DNA from: Enterocloster asparagiformis
GTDB taxonomy: Bacteria; Bacillota; Clostridia; Lachnospirales; Lachnospiraceae
Assembly (NCBI GenBank): GCA_018380885.1
Contig: JAGZSY010000002.1
Span: 62,001-126,000 of the forward strand
Direction of reading: 5' to 3'
DNA: 64,000 bases
In this document: positions 33,612-42,082 of the stretch, one piece after another
Position numbering within the stretch: position 1 is the first letter of the stretch
Layout of the letters: the number at the start of each line of letters is the position of its first letter
The notes under the pieces: generated by a model
The model's input: the letters and a program-made list of their open reading frames with translations, nothing else
Told to the model about the DNA's origin: nothing
Databases searched by the model: none
Position numbers and translations under genes: made by a program

Positions 33612-35008
33612 TCCCCCTCCCCTCCGTGGCGCACCACCTCAAAGCGCTCCAGGCTCACGCCGGTCTCCCGCTCCCCGATACCGGCCTTGCGCCTGGCGAT
33701 GGCGATCTGCTCCTCCACCGTATCCACGCCCTCCAGGTTGGGTAAAAGCAGCCCCCTCTTTCCGCCTTTGGAGACAATGACGCCGTACCGCTTCACGTCC
33801 AGCTGCCCGGGGCCGTCCACCGGCTCCGTGTCCCCCAGAACATCCACGCTGTAAACCAGCTGGTCCAGCTCCTCCTCCCTCACCGCTGGAAACCTGGGAT
33901 CCCTGGTCCCGGCGCTGACCGCGTTCTGCAATATCTCCTTCGCCACATTTCCGCACGTCGGGCCAATGGTGCCGATGCAGCCCCGCAGCGCGCCCTGCTT
34001 GTGGATCGAGACAAATACCCCGGCCCGCCGTTCCAGCATCTCCCGGGGCACGTCCCCGGGCAGCTTAAGCCTCCGTCCGGTGCGCACAAAAAGCTCCAGG
34101 CAGCGGCGGGCCAGACCGCTGTAAGGGTCTTCCCCATCCCTCAGGCGGGCGCAGGCCCTTCGCTGCTCCTGCTCGTACTGTTCCAGGAAATTCCTGGCCT
34201 CGTCCCCGCCGCGGTCCCGGAACACGCACACGCCGTATCCCACGCCGAAGGGGCCCTCGTAGGACAGCGCCTCCGCCTCCACCGCCCTGCGGTCAAAGGC
34301 CCCCGCCATGATCACAAAGGAGCGGTGGCCGCACTCCGCAGCCTTGTCACAGAAGCTGTCCCCGAACGCAAAGAGCTGCCCGAACCGCGCATTTCCCATG
34401 ACCTCCATGATCCGCCGGTCGTACTCCGGCCCCTGGGGAGCAAAACCGTAGGGGCCGTCCTCCTTCAGCTTGTGGGACAAATCACCGCTGGCCACAAAGG
34501 CGATGCGCCGTCCCAGCCGCTGCGCCGTACGGGCAATCAGCTGCCCGGCCCGGTAGTGGTCCGCCAGCGGGAGGCCGGACAGGCCCATGCGCACCAGCTT
34601 GAAGCCGCTGAGGTACTGCCGGATAAAATAGAGGGGCACTAAGGTGCCATGATCCAGCCCGCCGCCCTTTCCCCCCAGAGTGCCCAAGGGAAAGCCCTCC
34701 TCGTCCGCCAGACCGCAGAGCGCGTCCACGAACTCCCGGTCGTAGGACACCTCCATGGAAACGTCCCGGATGCCGAACTGCCGGAAGTCACCGGCCGCCC
34801 CCTTCCCCGGGGACACGTGAAAATAGTCCGCGTACATCACCGCGTGGGGCGATGCGAGCACAATGGTCTCCGGCCTCCACTGCGCCAACAGCTCTGCCGC
34901 CCTGCGGTACGCCGCCTCCGTGGCCGCCACCGCCCGCTCCTCCCCTCTGCCCACCTGGGGCACGATCAGAGGCGGATGGGGAACCATGATTCCTCCTGCC
35001 ATCGTCAT
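33608..35008 (-). CDS. AmmeMemoRadiSam fusion protein: MEMO1-like + AMMECR1-like
   Basis: A 466-residue fusion. About residues 1-270 are MEMO1-like, related to class III extradiol dioxygenases (GGIMVPHPPLIVPQVG, VLASPHAVMYADYF, LDHGTLVPLYF, FVASGDLSHKL), with histidines placed like metal ligands. About residues 290-455 are AMMECR1-like with the invariant-type motif LRGCIGTIGPT and VSKGGKRGLLLPNLEGVDTVEEQI. It is followed immediately by the radical SAM gene. The three-part combination is conserved from archaea to bacteria, but its biochemical job is unknown. The start at 35,008 has AGAGGAG 8 bp upstream. Confidence 0.92.
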   Translation of the reverse strand: MTMAGGIMVPHPPLIVPQVGRGEERAVAATEAAYRRAAELLAQWRPETIVLASPHAVMYADYFHVSPGKGAAGDFRQFGIRDVSMEVSYDREFVDALCGLADEEGFPLGTLGGKGGGLDHGTLVPLYFIRQYLSGFKLVRMGLSGLPLADHYRAGQLIARTAQRLGRRIAFVASGDLSHKLKEDGPYGFAPQGPEYDRRIMEVMGNARFGQLFAFGDSFCDKAAECGHRSFVIMAGAFDRRAVEAEALSYEGPFGVGYGVCVFRDRGGDEARNFLEQYEQEQRRACARLRDGEDPYSGLARRCLELFVRTGRRLKLPGDVPREMLERRAGVFVSIHKQGALRGCIGTIGPTCGNVAKEILQNAVSAGTRDPRFPAVREEELDQLVYSVDVLGDTEPVDGPGQLDVKRYGVIVSKGGKRGLLLPNLEGVDTVEEQIAIARRKAGIGERETGVSLERFEVVRHGGEGE

Positions 35009-35154
35009 ATGATCAACTCCTCTCCGCTGCCTGTGTTTACATCTGCGTTCAGTTCCATTTTATCACGGGGCGGGGATGTCCACAAGGCCGGGAAACGCAG
35101 GCGGGGGCGGTTCCGCCTGCCGCCCCCGCCGCCCTCCGCGGGGACAACTTTGAA

Positions 35155-35183
35155 TTGCAAAGGCCTGACAATTATGGTAGAAT
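35155..35183 (+). promoter_or_regulatory. Predicted sigma-A promoter of the 119-residue protein gene
   Basis: TTGCAA at 35,155-35,160, an exact 17-bp spacer, TAGAAT at 35,178-35,183; start of transcription about 30 nt before the ATG. Spacing and hexamers are near consensus. Confidence 0.6.
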
Positions 35184-35219
35184 ATAGGTAAAATTCAGAA
35201 GAAAGAGGGTATGTCAATT

Positions 35220-35579
35220 ATGGATAAAGACGTTTTAAGCTATGTTGTTGAGAAAACTCACGAATTAATCGATTCCCCGACCTGCAACAGCGAGACGAAG
35301 GCTTCCGCGGAGGCCTGGCTGGCCGCAGTGGGCACCGACGGCGAAGCCGCCGCCACTGAGAAATACATCGGCGAGCTGGAGGCGGATATCATGCCCATCG
35401 ACGGTCTGATCGGTTTTGCGGAATCCGAGGCCGGCGCCCAGGTATTCGGCGCGGACGCAGCCAAGGGCGTTGCCGCCCACGCTAAAGAAATCAAAGCCGC
35501 GGGAGCGAAATACTGCGACTGTCCGGCCTGTGCGGCCGTGGAGGCCATTCTGGCCAAAAAGGATCAGATTCTCGCCTGA
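35220..35579 (+). CDS. Small conserved protein with C-terminal CDCPAC motif
   Basis: A 119-residue acidic, alanine-rich, mainly helical protein (MDKDVLSYVVEKTHELIDS...) ending with a cysteine motif in KYCDCPACAAVEAIL and a further cysteine in PTCNSET near the N-terminus. I do not recognise a defined domain; similar Lachnospiraceae proteins carry misleading chaperone names. The CxCxxC arrangement could bind a metal or act in thiol redox. The start at 35,220 puts GAGGG about 11 nt upstream, better than an ATG nine bases earlier. It is a single-gene unit with its own promoter and a strong terminator, and the codon usage suggests good expression (inference). Confidence 0.75.
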   Translation: MDKDVLSYVVEKTHELIDSPTCNSETKASAEAWLAAVGTDGEAAATEKYIGELEADIMPIDGLIGFAESEAGAQVFGADAAKGVAAHAKEIKAAGAKYCDCPACAAVEAILAKKDQILA

Positions 35580-35608
35580 GACAGGGACCTTCATCTATAA
35601 AACACGCC

Positions 35609-35647
35609 GCAGGGCAGCAATCCGTTTTGATTGCTGCCCTGCTTTTT
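35609..35647 (+). terminator. Strong Rho-independent terminator
   Basis: GCAGGGCAGCAATC pairs perfectly (14 bp) with GATTGCTGCCCTGC around the loop CGTTTT, followed by TTTTT. It ends the small-protein gene transcript. Confidence 0.9.
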
Positions 35648-35703
35648 GTTTTGGAAGCCTTCTCCGCGCAAGAAAACTCCTGCCTGTACGGCAGGCCGCC
35701 CCT

Positions 35704-36822
35704 TTAAAGCCACCGGTGAAAGGCCAGAAGCACGGCCAGAAAGACCAGGTTGGCCGCCGTAAACATCGCCAGGTATTTTCCCTTTCGCTCCGGGTAGTGC
35801 CTGGCAATGCATTTGTAGGAGATCAGGCTGGCCATGGAGGCGATCAGCGTTCCCAGCCCTCCCAGGTTGGCGCCGATAATCAGGCTCTCCCATTGGTCCG
35901 TGAAGCCGGACAGAAGCAGGGCCGCGGGCACATTGCTGATCACCTGGCTGGCCGCCACCGCGGTCATGGCCTCCCGGCCCGACAGAGCTCCGTCTAAAAA
36001 CTCCTTGAACGCCGGCATGCGCCCCATATTGCCGATAAAGATGAAAAAGCCCCCGAAGGTCAGCAGCAGGGAGTAATCCACCGCCAGAAATATGCTACGG
36101 TCCGCCGCCAGCAGCGCGAGGATAACCGCGGCCAGAACCGCCTGCCAGGGCAGCAGCCGGGCCACCGCCGCCACGCAGGCGGCAAACAGAACCAGGTACA
36201 GGCCCGCCTTCCTGCGGCAGATCCTTCCCCCCGCCTCCTCGTCGCCTTTCAGCAGGCCTATGTCTCCTCCGTCCAGGAACAGGAGACAGACGCCCAAAAG
36301 AACAAGGGACAGCGCGCAGTACGGCAGCATCAGACGGATGAAAGCCCATGCCCTGAGGCCCGATTTCCCGTATAGATACAGATTCTGCGGGTTGCCGATG
36401 GGCGTCAGCATGCTGCCCAGGTTGGCCGCAATGGTCTGAAGAACCACCACGGGCAGGACCAGCCCCGGCAGACCGGCCATCCGCAGCACAGTCAGCGCAA
36501 AGGGCACAAAGGTGATCAGCGCCACATCGTTGGTGATGGCCATGCTGGAGAAAAAGCACAGCCCCACCAGCACGGCCGCCGCCTGCCGTCCTGTGCGCAC
36601 CCGCTGTAAAAGCGCCCTGCCGATATAGGAAAAAATCCCCAATTTTTGAAATCCCGCCATCACGGCCATCAGGCAGAACAAAAGGGCGATGGTCTGGAAG
36701 TCCACATACCCGCCGTATTCCCGGTCCGGCCTGACGACCAACATGGACAGCGCCGCCAGCAAAAGCGCTGCCGTCAGCACGGTCTCCCTCTTCACAAACT
36801 CTCTGATTTGTTTCACACTCAT
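35704..36822 (-). CDS. SLC13/ArsB-NhaD-type anion permease-like membrane protein
   Basis: A 372-residue membrane protein with about 10 hydrophobic segments and the typical ion-transporter-superfamily blocks SSMAITNDVALITFVPFAL, LGSMLTPIGNPQNLYLYGKSG and SQVISNVPAALLLSGFT (the paired N-D and N-P motifs). It is shorter than most SLC13 carriers, closer to compact ArsB/NhaD-like permeases. The start at 36,822 (MSVKQIREF) follows GGGGAAAG; the in-frame extension upstream lacks membrane character and crosses the promoter region. The substrate (a dicarboxylate or inorganic anion, or Na+/H+ exchange) is unknown. Confidence 0.82.
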   Translation of the reverse strand: MSVKQIREFVKRETVLTAALLLAALSMLVVRPDREYGGYVDFQTIALLFCLMAVMAGFQKLGIFSYIGRALLQRVRTGRQAAAVLVGLCFFSSMAITNDVALITFVPFALTVLRMAGLPGLVLPVVVLQTIAANLGSMLTPIGNPQNLYLYGKSGLRAWAFIRLMLPYCALSLVLLGVCLLFLDGGDIGLLKGDEEAGGRICRRKAGLYLVLFAACVAAVARLLPWQAVLAAVILALLAADRSIFLAVDYSLLLTFGGFFIFIGNMGRMPAFKEFLDGALSGREAMTAVAASQVISNVPAALLLSGFTDQWESLIIGANLGGLGTLIASMASLISYKCIARHYPERKGKYLAMFTAANLVFLAVLLAFHRWL

Positions 36823-36926
36823 CTTTCCCCGCCCCCACTCAACGCCAAAATACCGTCCGCCGGGCCGAATATCAGCCCTGCAGACGGCATTTTCCGTCTT
36901 TTTAATTTTATCATGTTCAAAAATAA

Positions 36927-37154
36927 TCAGGCGGCGAAGGGTGCGATCTGGTCCAGCAGAGCGCCGCACTCGTCGGTGTGTACAATCAGCTCCAGGGCCT
37001 TGGAACGGGCCAGGGAGAGCACGCCTACAATCGACTTGGCGTCCACAATGCGGCTGCCGCATTTAACGTCCGCGTCATAGTCGTACTGGTTGATAATCCT
37101 CACAAAATTAATAATCTGATCTGCTTCATCGAACTTTACAAGTACACGTTTCAT
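36927..37154 (-). CDS. HPr-like protein lacking the phosphorylatable histidine
   Basis: A 75-residue protein with the length and pattern of the phosphocarrier HPr: the segment AKSIVGVLSLARS corresponds to the Ser46 region (Ser41 here), but the GxHARPA motif with His15 is absent; the only histidine is His59. Such HPr-like proteins cannot relay phosphate to sugar transporters but, like Crh of Bacillus, could bind CcpA when phosphorylated on serine (inference). TAGGAGGAAATTGAAC precedes the ATG. It stands alone, 104 bp upstream of the SLC13-type gene on the same strand. Confidence 0.82.
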   Translation of the reverse strand: MKRVLVKFDEADQIINFVRIINQYDYDADVKCGSRIVDAKSIVGVLSLARSKALELIVHTDECGALLDQIAPFAA

Positions 37155-37342
37155 GTTCAATTTCCTCCTAATCTGTAAAATGACTCTAATTTTCACCGAC
37201 CGAACACCGGGGATTCCTCTGTTCTACTGTTCTTCTCTCTGCTGATACCATCTTAACATTTAGCACACAGGGAATCCATGGTAAAATTTTTTAAAATGCT
37301 GTAATATATTATCCTTTTACTCCCCTGTAGGTCCAAATCCCG

Positions 37343-37370
37343 TTGCATTATTCTGATTTCTTGGTAAAAT
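37343..37370 (+). promoter_or_regulatory. Predicted sigma-A promoter of the YesN/YesM pair
   Basis: TTGCAT at 37,343-37,348, a 16-bp spacer, TAAAAT at 37,365-37,370, about 35 bp before the response-regulator start. Confidence 0.5.
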
Positions 37371-37404
37371 GGGTAATATGATTTTAACGGAAAGGGGACG
37401 CGCC

Positions 37405-38961
37405 ATGAAACTTTTGATTGTGGACGACGAAAAGCTGACCAGGGAGGGAATCCGGCTGAGCCTGGATTTAGAGGCCCTGGACATCGACAGCGTGATTCTG
37501 GCGGACGACGGGCGAAACGGCCTGGAGACGGCATTGCGCGAGCAGCCCGACATCGTGCTCACGGATGTGCGCATGCCGCGGATGAGCGGCGTGGAGATGG
37601 CGGAACAGCTGCTTAAGGAACTTCCCGACACAGCCCTGGTGTTCATGAGCGCCTACTCCGACAAGGAATATCTAAAGGCAGCCATCAAGCTGAAGGCTGT
37701 GGGTTACGTGGAAAAGCCCCTGGACATCCAGGAGCTGGCCGCAGCGCTTAAGGAGGCTGCCGGCAGCCATCTGGCCCGCACCAGCAACCGCAGCGCGGCC
37801 CTGCTGCACACCAAGGAACAGCTTGGGCATCTGGCCCTGCTGCTGATGGAGCCTGAGCGCGCCGGGCAGGAGGACATTGACCAGCTGATCCAAAGCCTGA
37901 ACCTGCCCTTTGGCCCCGGCACCTGCTTCGCAACCCTGCTGGTGGAATGCCTGACTCCGCTCTCCGTGCTGCCGGAGGCGGTCATGGACGGCCTCCAAGC
38001 CCGTTTTCTGGAGCACTTAAGCGCCTGCGGCCTGTCCCAGCTCTACACCTTCCGGGCAGACCGTTACATTATCATACAGCTCTACGGGGACGGCCGCCCC
38101 GACGACTCCGTGCTGGACAGCTGCGCCCGGCTTCTGGCTGAGGGGCTCGCCGGAATCTGCCACTTTTTCATCGCCCGGGGGCCGGCGGTCTGCGGAGCCG
38201 ACCGCGCCTGCCTGTCGGGCCGGAAGGCCTGGGAACTTTTGGAGCGCAGCTTTTTCTACGAGGTGGACACCGTCCTGGTTCCCGCCGAGGAAACAGCGCC
38301 CCCTCTGCCCCTTAAAGATATGCTCACCGACTTCAGCGTGGCGCTGTCCGAACAGCAGAAGGCCCATGTGCTGGAGGTGGCGGAACAGCTCTACCGCTCC
38401 GCCAAGTCCGGCGCGTCCCTGATGCCCAGCCAGGTGCGGGATCTCTACTATAAATATCTGGGAAAGCTGGACGAGTACGCGCTGTCCAAACACATCTCCC
38501 TGTGGGCCAGGGAGGAGCCCGGCTCCGGCTCCATCTGGGACAGCGTCACAGAGTGCACCACCCTGCCGCAGCTAAACCGGCTGCTGGACGCCAAAATCCA
38601 TCTGTACTTTGAACGGCTGAGCCAGGGCGTGGGCGAGAATCCCGTGGTCTTTCAGATCAAAGAGTTCCTCCACCGGAACTACTCCATCCCCACTCTGTCC
38701 GTGCCGGATGTGAGCGAGCACGTCCACCTGTCCTCCAGCTACGTGTGCACGCTCTTTAAAAATGAAACCGGCCTGACCCTGAACCAGTACCTGACCGACT
38801 ACAGGATCAAGATGTCCAAGCGGCTGCTGGCCGATCCCCGCTACAAGATCGCGGACATCTCCTCCAAGGTGGGCTACAGCGACGGCAACTACTACAGCAA
38901 GACCTTTCGGAAAATCGTAGGCCTGTCCCCGTCCGAATACAGGGAGAAAATGCTCTCATGA
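37405..38961 (+). CDS. YesN-type AraC-family response regulator
   Basis: A 518-residue response regulator. About residues 1-120 are the receiver domain with the acidic pair Asp8/Asp9-type motif (IVDDEK), the phosphoacceptor Asp54 in VLTDVRMPRMSG and the conserved lysine in GYVEKPLD. A central part of about 280 residues has no recognised motif. The last about 100 residues form an AraC-type double helix-turn-helix (SVPDVSEHVHLSSSYVCTLFK, IADISSKVGYSDGNYYSKTFRK). Paired by a 4-bp overlap with the sensor kinase. In Firmicutes such pairs usually control sugar or oligosaccharide uptake; here no transporter follows, so the target is unclear. The start at 37,405 follows GGAAAGGGG. Confidence 0.92.
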   Translation: MKLLIVDDEKLTREGIRLSLDLEALDIDSVILADDGRNGLETALREQPDIVLTDVRMPRMSGVEMAEQLLKELPDTALVFMSAYSDKEYLKAAIKLKAVGYVEKPLDIQELAAALKEAAGSHLARTSNRSAALLHTKEQLGHLALLLMEPERAGQEDIDQLIQSLNLPFGPGTCFATLLVECLTPLSVLPEAVMDGLQARFLEHLSACGLSQLYTFRADRYIIIQLYGDGRPDDSVLDSCARLLAEGLAGICHFFIARGPAVCGADRACLSGRKAWELLERSFFYEVDTVLVPAEETAPPLPLKDMLTDFSVALSEQQKAHVLEVAEQLYRSAKSGASLMPSQVRDLYYKYLGKLDEYALSKHISLWAREEPGSGSIWDSVTECTTLPQLNRLLDAKIHLYFERLSQGVGENPVVFQIKEFLHRNYSIPTLSVPDVSEHVHLSSSYVCTLFKNETGLTLNQYLTDYRIKMSKRLLADPRYKIADISSKVGYSDGNYYSKTFRKIVGLSPSEYREKMLS

Positions 38962-40826
38962 AAAATCCGTTTGCAAAGCTGCTGCATCATTACATTTACA
39001 ATCTGAAATTAAAGAATAAGCTGATCATCTCCCACGCAATCCTGCTGATGGTGCCCACAGCGGTGGTCACAGGCTTTCTCTACGCCCGTATGTACGGCAT
39101 CGTCATTGACGACACCATCCGCTCCGAGCAGGCCCTGGCCGCCCAGACCGTGGGCTCCATCGAGAGCCTGGTGGACAACGCCATCCACGCCGGGGAGGTG
39201 ATGGCCCGCACCGGCCTGGTGCTGGACCTGTTCAACGTGCCCCTGGAGCAAGCCGGGACCTACCGCCCTGAGCCAAGCAGGGTGGACAGCCTGTACCGAC
39301 TGGCCACCAACCTGGTGGACCACTCCTTTATCACGGACATCCGCATCTACTACGACGACAGCCTTTACCAGGACCTGAGCAGCTACAACCGGAACCGCCG
39401 CCCCCTGTTTCTGCCCATCTCCGGGATGGACAGCCCCTGGACAGAGCGCTTTGAGGGCAGCTCCCAGGAGCTGATGCTCTGCCCCGGGGAGCTGCTCTCA
39501 GACCGGGAGCTTCGGGAATCCGGGGGGCTGGCCTCGGTCATGCGCCTCTCCTACAGCCGGACGGGCTCCAACGTGACCGTGCCCCCCGAGGCCTCCGCCT
39601 ACGTGGCCGTCTATTTTTCACCGGCCGTGCTGGAGAGCGTGCTCAAGGGCAATTCCTCGGTAAAGGACGAGGCCACCTACATTGTGAACGAGCAGGATAT
39701 CATGGTGGCGGACTCCAACCCCAGCCAGGCGGCCCGATACTTCCTCCCCCACCGCCGGCTGGCCGAGCTGGTGGGGGGCGGACAGACCTTCTCCCTGGTG
39801 AATTTTGAGCAGGGCGCCGCCTACAGCGCCTACTTTCCCATCCACGAAACCGACTGGTACATGGTGTCCGTCCTGCCGGCCAACCATATCACGGATTCCG
39901 GTACGCGGCTGATGATCGAGTTCATCCTGGTTTACCTCCTGTTCGTGCTGCTGGCCATGTTCATCGCGCTGCTGCTCTCCTCCTCCATCGCGGACCGCAT
40001 CATCGCGGTGGCCTACCAGATGGAGAGCGTGCGCACCGGCCGCCCCAAGCCCATGAAGGTGGGGAAAATGGGCTGCGATGAGATCGGCGTGCTCTCGGAC
40101 ACCTACAATTACATGACCTCGGAGATCAACCGGCTGATGGATGCCAGGGAACAGGCGGCAGAGGACCTGCGCAAGGCGGAGTTCCGGGCTTTGCAGGCCC
40201 AGATCAATCCCCATTTTCTCTACAACACCCTGGACATGATCAACTGGCTGTCACAGACCGGGCGCAAGGAGGACGTGACCAGAGCCGTCCAGGCCCTGTC
40301 CCGCTTCTACAAGCTGACCTTAAGCCGCAGGGAGCTGATGAACACTATCGGCGAGGAGCTGGAGCACGTGAGCCTGTACGTGCAGCTGCAAAACATGCGC
40401 TACGACAACTGCGCCACCCTGGTGATCGACGTGCCGGAGGAGCTCTACGGCTACACCATCCCCAAGCTGACCTTTCAGCCCCTGGTGGAGAACGCGCTGC
40501 TCCACGGCATCCGCATGACGGAGAAAAAGTCCGGCAGCATCCTGCTCACCGGCTGGCGGGAGGGGGATGACATGGTCTTTATCGTCTCCGACGACGGAGC
40601 CGGGATACCGCCCGAAAAGCTGGATTCCCTGCAGGAGGGCACAAAAAAAGCCGAGGGCACGGCTCCCCCGGCGGGCAGAGGCGATTCCGGCCACATCGGC
40701 GTTTACAACACGAACCTGCGGCTCAAAAGCCTGTACGGCAGCCAATACGGCCTGGCATTTGACAGCCGCCCCGGCATAGGCACCGAGGTGACGGTCCGCC
40801 TGCCCGCCAGGCGCGCCCTGTCCTAA
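38958..40826 (+). CDS. YesM-type sensor histidine kinase
   Basis: A 622-residue membrane sensor. Transmembrane helix 1 spans about 22-45, an extracellular double-Cache-like sensing domain about 46-315, helix 2 about 317-340, then HAMP (about 341-395) and the His_kinase domain with His419 in QINPHFLYNTLDMINWLS and ATPase motifs LVENALLHGI, VSDDGAGI and GHIGVYNTNLRL. It overlaps the YesN-type gene by ATGA and the convergent lipoprotein gene by the last 4 bp. Signal likely an extracellular solute such as a sugar (family knowledge); unknown here. Confidence 0.93.
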   Translation: MKNPFAKLLHHYIYNLKLKNKLIISHAILLMVPTAVVTGFLYARMYGIVIDDTIRSEQALAAQTVGSIESLVDNAIHAGEVMARTGLVLDLFNVPLEQAGTYRPEPSRVDSLYRLATNLVDHSFITDIRIYYDDSLYQDLSSYNRNRRPLFLPISGMDSPWTERFEGSSQELMLCPGELLSDRELRESGGLASVMRLSYSRTGSNVTVPPEASAYVAVYFSPAVLESVLKGNSSVKDEATYIVNEQDIMVADSNPSQAARYFLPHRRLAELVGGGQTFSLVNFEQGAAYSAYFPIHETDWYMVSVLPANHITDSGTRLMIEFILVYLLFVLLAMFIALLLSSSIADRIIAVAYQMESVRTGRPKPMKVGKMGCDEIGVLSDTYNYMTSEINRLMDAREQAAEDLRKAEFRALQAQINPHFLYNTLDMINWLSQTGRKEDVTRAVQALSRFYKLTLSRRELMNTIGEELEHVSLYVQLQNMRYDNCATLVIDVPEELYGYTIPKLTFQPLVENALLHGIRMTEKKSGSILLTGWREGDDMVFIVSDDGAGIPPEKLDSLQEGTKKAEGTAPPAGRGDSGHIGVYNTNLRLKSLYGSQYGLAFDSRPGIGTEVTVRLPARRALS

Positions 40827-41494
40827 GGGGTGCCGGAAGGCAGAGGCTTTAAATCCCCCTCGCTAAGCCCCAGCATTTGCAGCATCTGGGCTGTGGATAT
40901 CCCCTGACCCTCCTTGGCCAGGGAGGCCTGGCCGCTGATCACGCCCTCGCCGGTCTCCATAAAGCTGACCATGCTGGTGTAGCCGCCGTATTCCAGAATC
41001 ACCAGGGTGTTCCCCGGCCAGTCTTTCGGCTCCTGGTAGGACTTCCCGCTGCTCAGCACGTTCATCGCAGCCAGCACGGCCGCCCCCTGGCTGCCGTTGA
41101 TCAGGTTGGTAAAAAAGGCCGCGTTCAGCCGCGCCCTCAGGGCGGCCATGGTCTCCTGGCTGAGGGTCTGAGCCCCCGCTCCCGCCAATACCCTTTTTAG
41201 CATGTCGTCCGTGATGGCAATCTGATATGCGGCCGTGGGCTGTCCGAAATCCTGGGCGCCCACGGCCTTCGTCTCGTCCAAAATTTCCCCGGATACGGTC
41301 ATCAGCCCCACGTACTCCTGATTGGAGGCCAGCGCGCCGATCTGTTCCGTCAGGCTCAGGCTCTCCTCCCGCATAAACGTCTCCGGACTCCCGGCCGCCT
41401 GACCGGCCCCGCCGCAGCCGGTGAGCAGCAGCGCTGCGGCCATTGCCAGGGCTTGCAGCCTGCGCCTTCCCGTGTTTCCTGCATATTTTCTCAT
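40823..41494 (-). CDS. Lipoprotein of unknown function
   Basis: A 223-residue protein with a basic start (MRKYAGNTGRRR), hydrophobic stretch and lipobox LLTGC (Cys27), so it should be anchored to the outer face of the membrane. The mature part is mixed, with two regions of note: SLTEQIGALASNQEYVGLMTVSG and NTLVILEYGGYTSMVSFMETGEG. I do not recognise a domain. Its stop codon overlaps that of the convergent sensor kinase by 4 bp, leaving no room for a terminator between them. TATTCTCTTCCTCCC (plus strand) shows a GGAGG-type site before the ATG. Confidence 0.72.
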   Translation of the reverse strand: MRKYAGNTGRRRLQALAMAAALLLTGCGGAGQAAGSPETFMREESLSLTEQIGALASNQEYVGLMTVSGEILDETKAVGAQDFGQPTAAYQIAITDDMLKRVLAGAGAQTLSQETMAALRARLNAAFFTNLINGSQGAAVLAAMNVLSSGKSYQEPKDWPGNTLVILEYGGYTSMVSFMETGEGVISGQASLAKEGQGISTAQMLQMLGLSEGDLKPLPSGTP

Positions 41495-41606
41495 ATTCTC
41501 TTCCTCCCGTTCCAGCTATTTCCTTCATTATATCCATTCCGGCCGGGGATTCCAAGGCCAAAAGGCTTATGATCCCTTACAATTCTCTGAAGGCTCCTCC
41601 CCTCAC

Positions 41607-41963
41607 TCATATGCCCAGGCGCTCAAACTCCCGGCGCAGAAGCAGCGCTTCGTCCAGGGTGTTGTGCCAGCCGAACCGTTTCAGGTCCACGCGGTTGTCC
41701 GCCGACACCTTGATTCCGTCCCCTGCCAGCAGCTTTTTCTGGGTATCCGGCCGTGAAAACGCCTGGGCGCCGCTGAGCACGCCCTGGCCATTGACCACGC
41801 GGAAGGCCGGCACATCCGCTCCCGCCCTGTTCCTGTTCAGGGCGTACCCCACCTGGCGGGCATTGCGCGGCTTTCCGCACAGCAGGGCGATCTGCCCGTA
41901 GGTGGCGACCTTCCCTGCCGGGATCGCCCGGCACACAATTCCCACCCGCTGATAAAAATCCAT
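41607..41963 (-). CDS. Alkyltransferase-like (ATL) protein of the MGMT family
   Basis: A 118-residue protein of the methylguanine-DNA methyltransferase C-terminal domain family: AIPAGKVATYGQIALLCGKPRNARQVGYAL and VPAFRVVNGQG. The alkyl-accepting cysteine of the PCHR motif is replaced by alanine (PAFR, residues 52-55), so it cannot dealkylate DNA by itself. ATL proteins with Trp or Ala at this site bind alkylated guanine and hand it to nucleotide excision repair (family knowledge). AGGAGGATGAGCG precedes the ATG. Monocistronic. Confidence 0.9.
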   Translation of the reverse strand: MDFYQRVGIVCRAIPAGKVATYGQIALLCGKPRNARQVGYALNRNRAGADVPAFRVVNGQGVLSGAQAFSRPDTQKKLLAGDGIKVSADNRVDLKRFGWHNTLDEALLLRREFERLGI

Positions 41964-42082
41964 CGCTCATCCTCCTGTCTTTTGTCCCGGATGCGCGGCA
42001 GCCGGCGGCCCCGGCAAGACCACAATCCCGCCAAAGCCCCGGCCGCCGGTGGGCTGCGCCCGCGCCTCCCGCTCTGATCCGT

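Noticed and set aside
35704..37062. Longer version of the SLC13-type permease starting at 37,062
   Set aside because: The extra 80 residues are not membrane-like, overlap the HPr-like gene at 36,927-37,154, and the GGGGAAAG site supports the start at 36,822.
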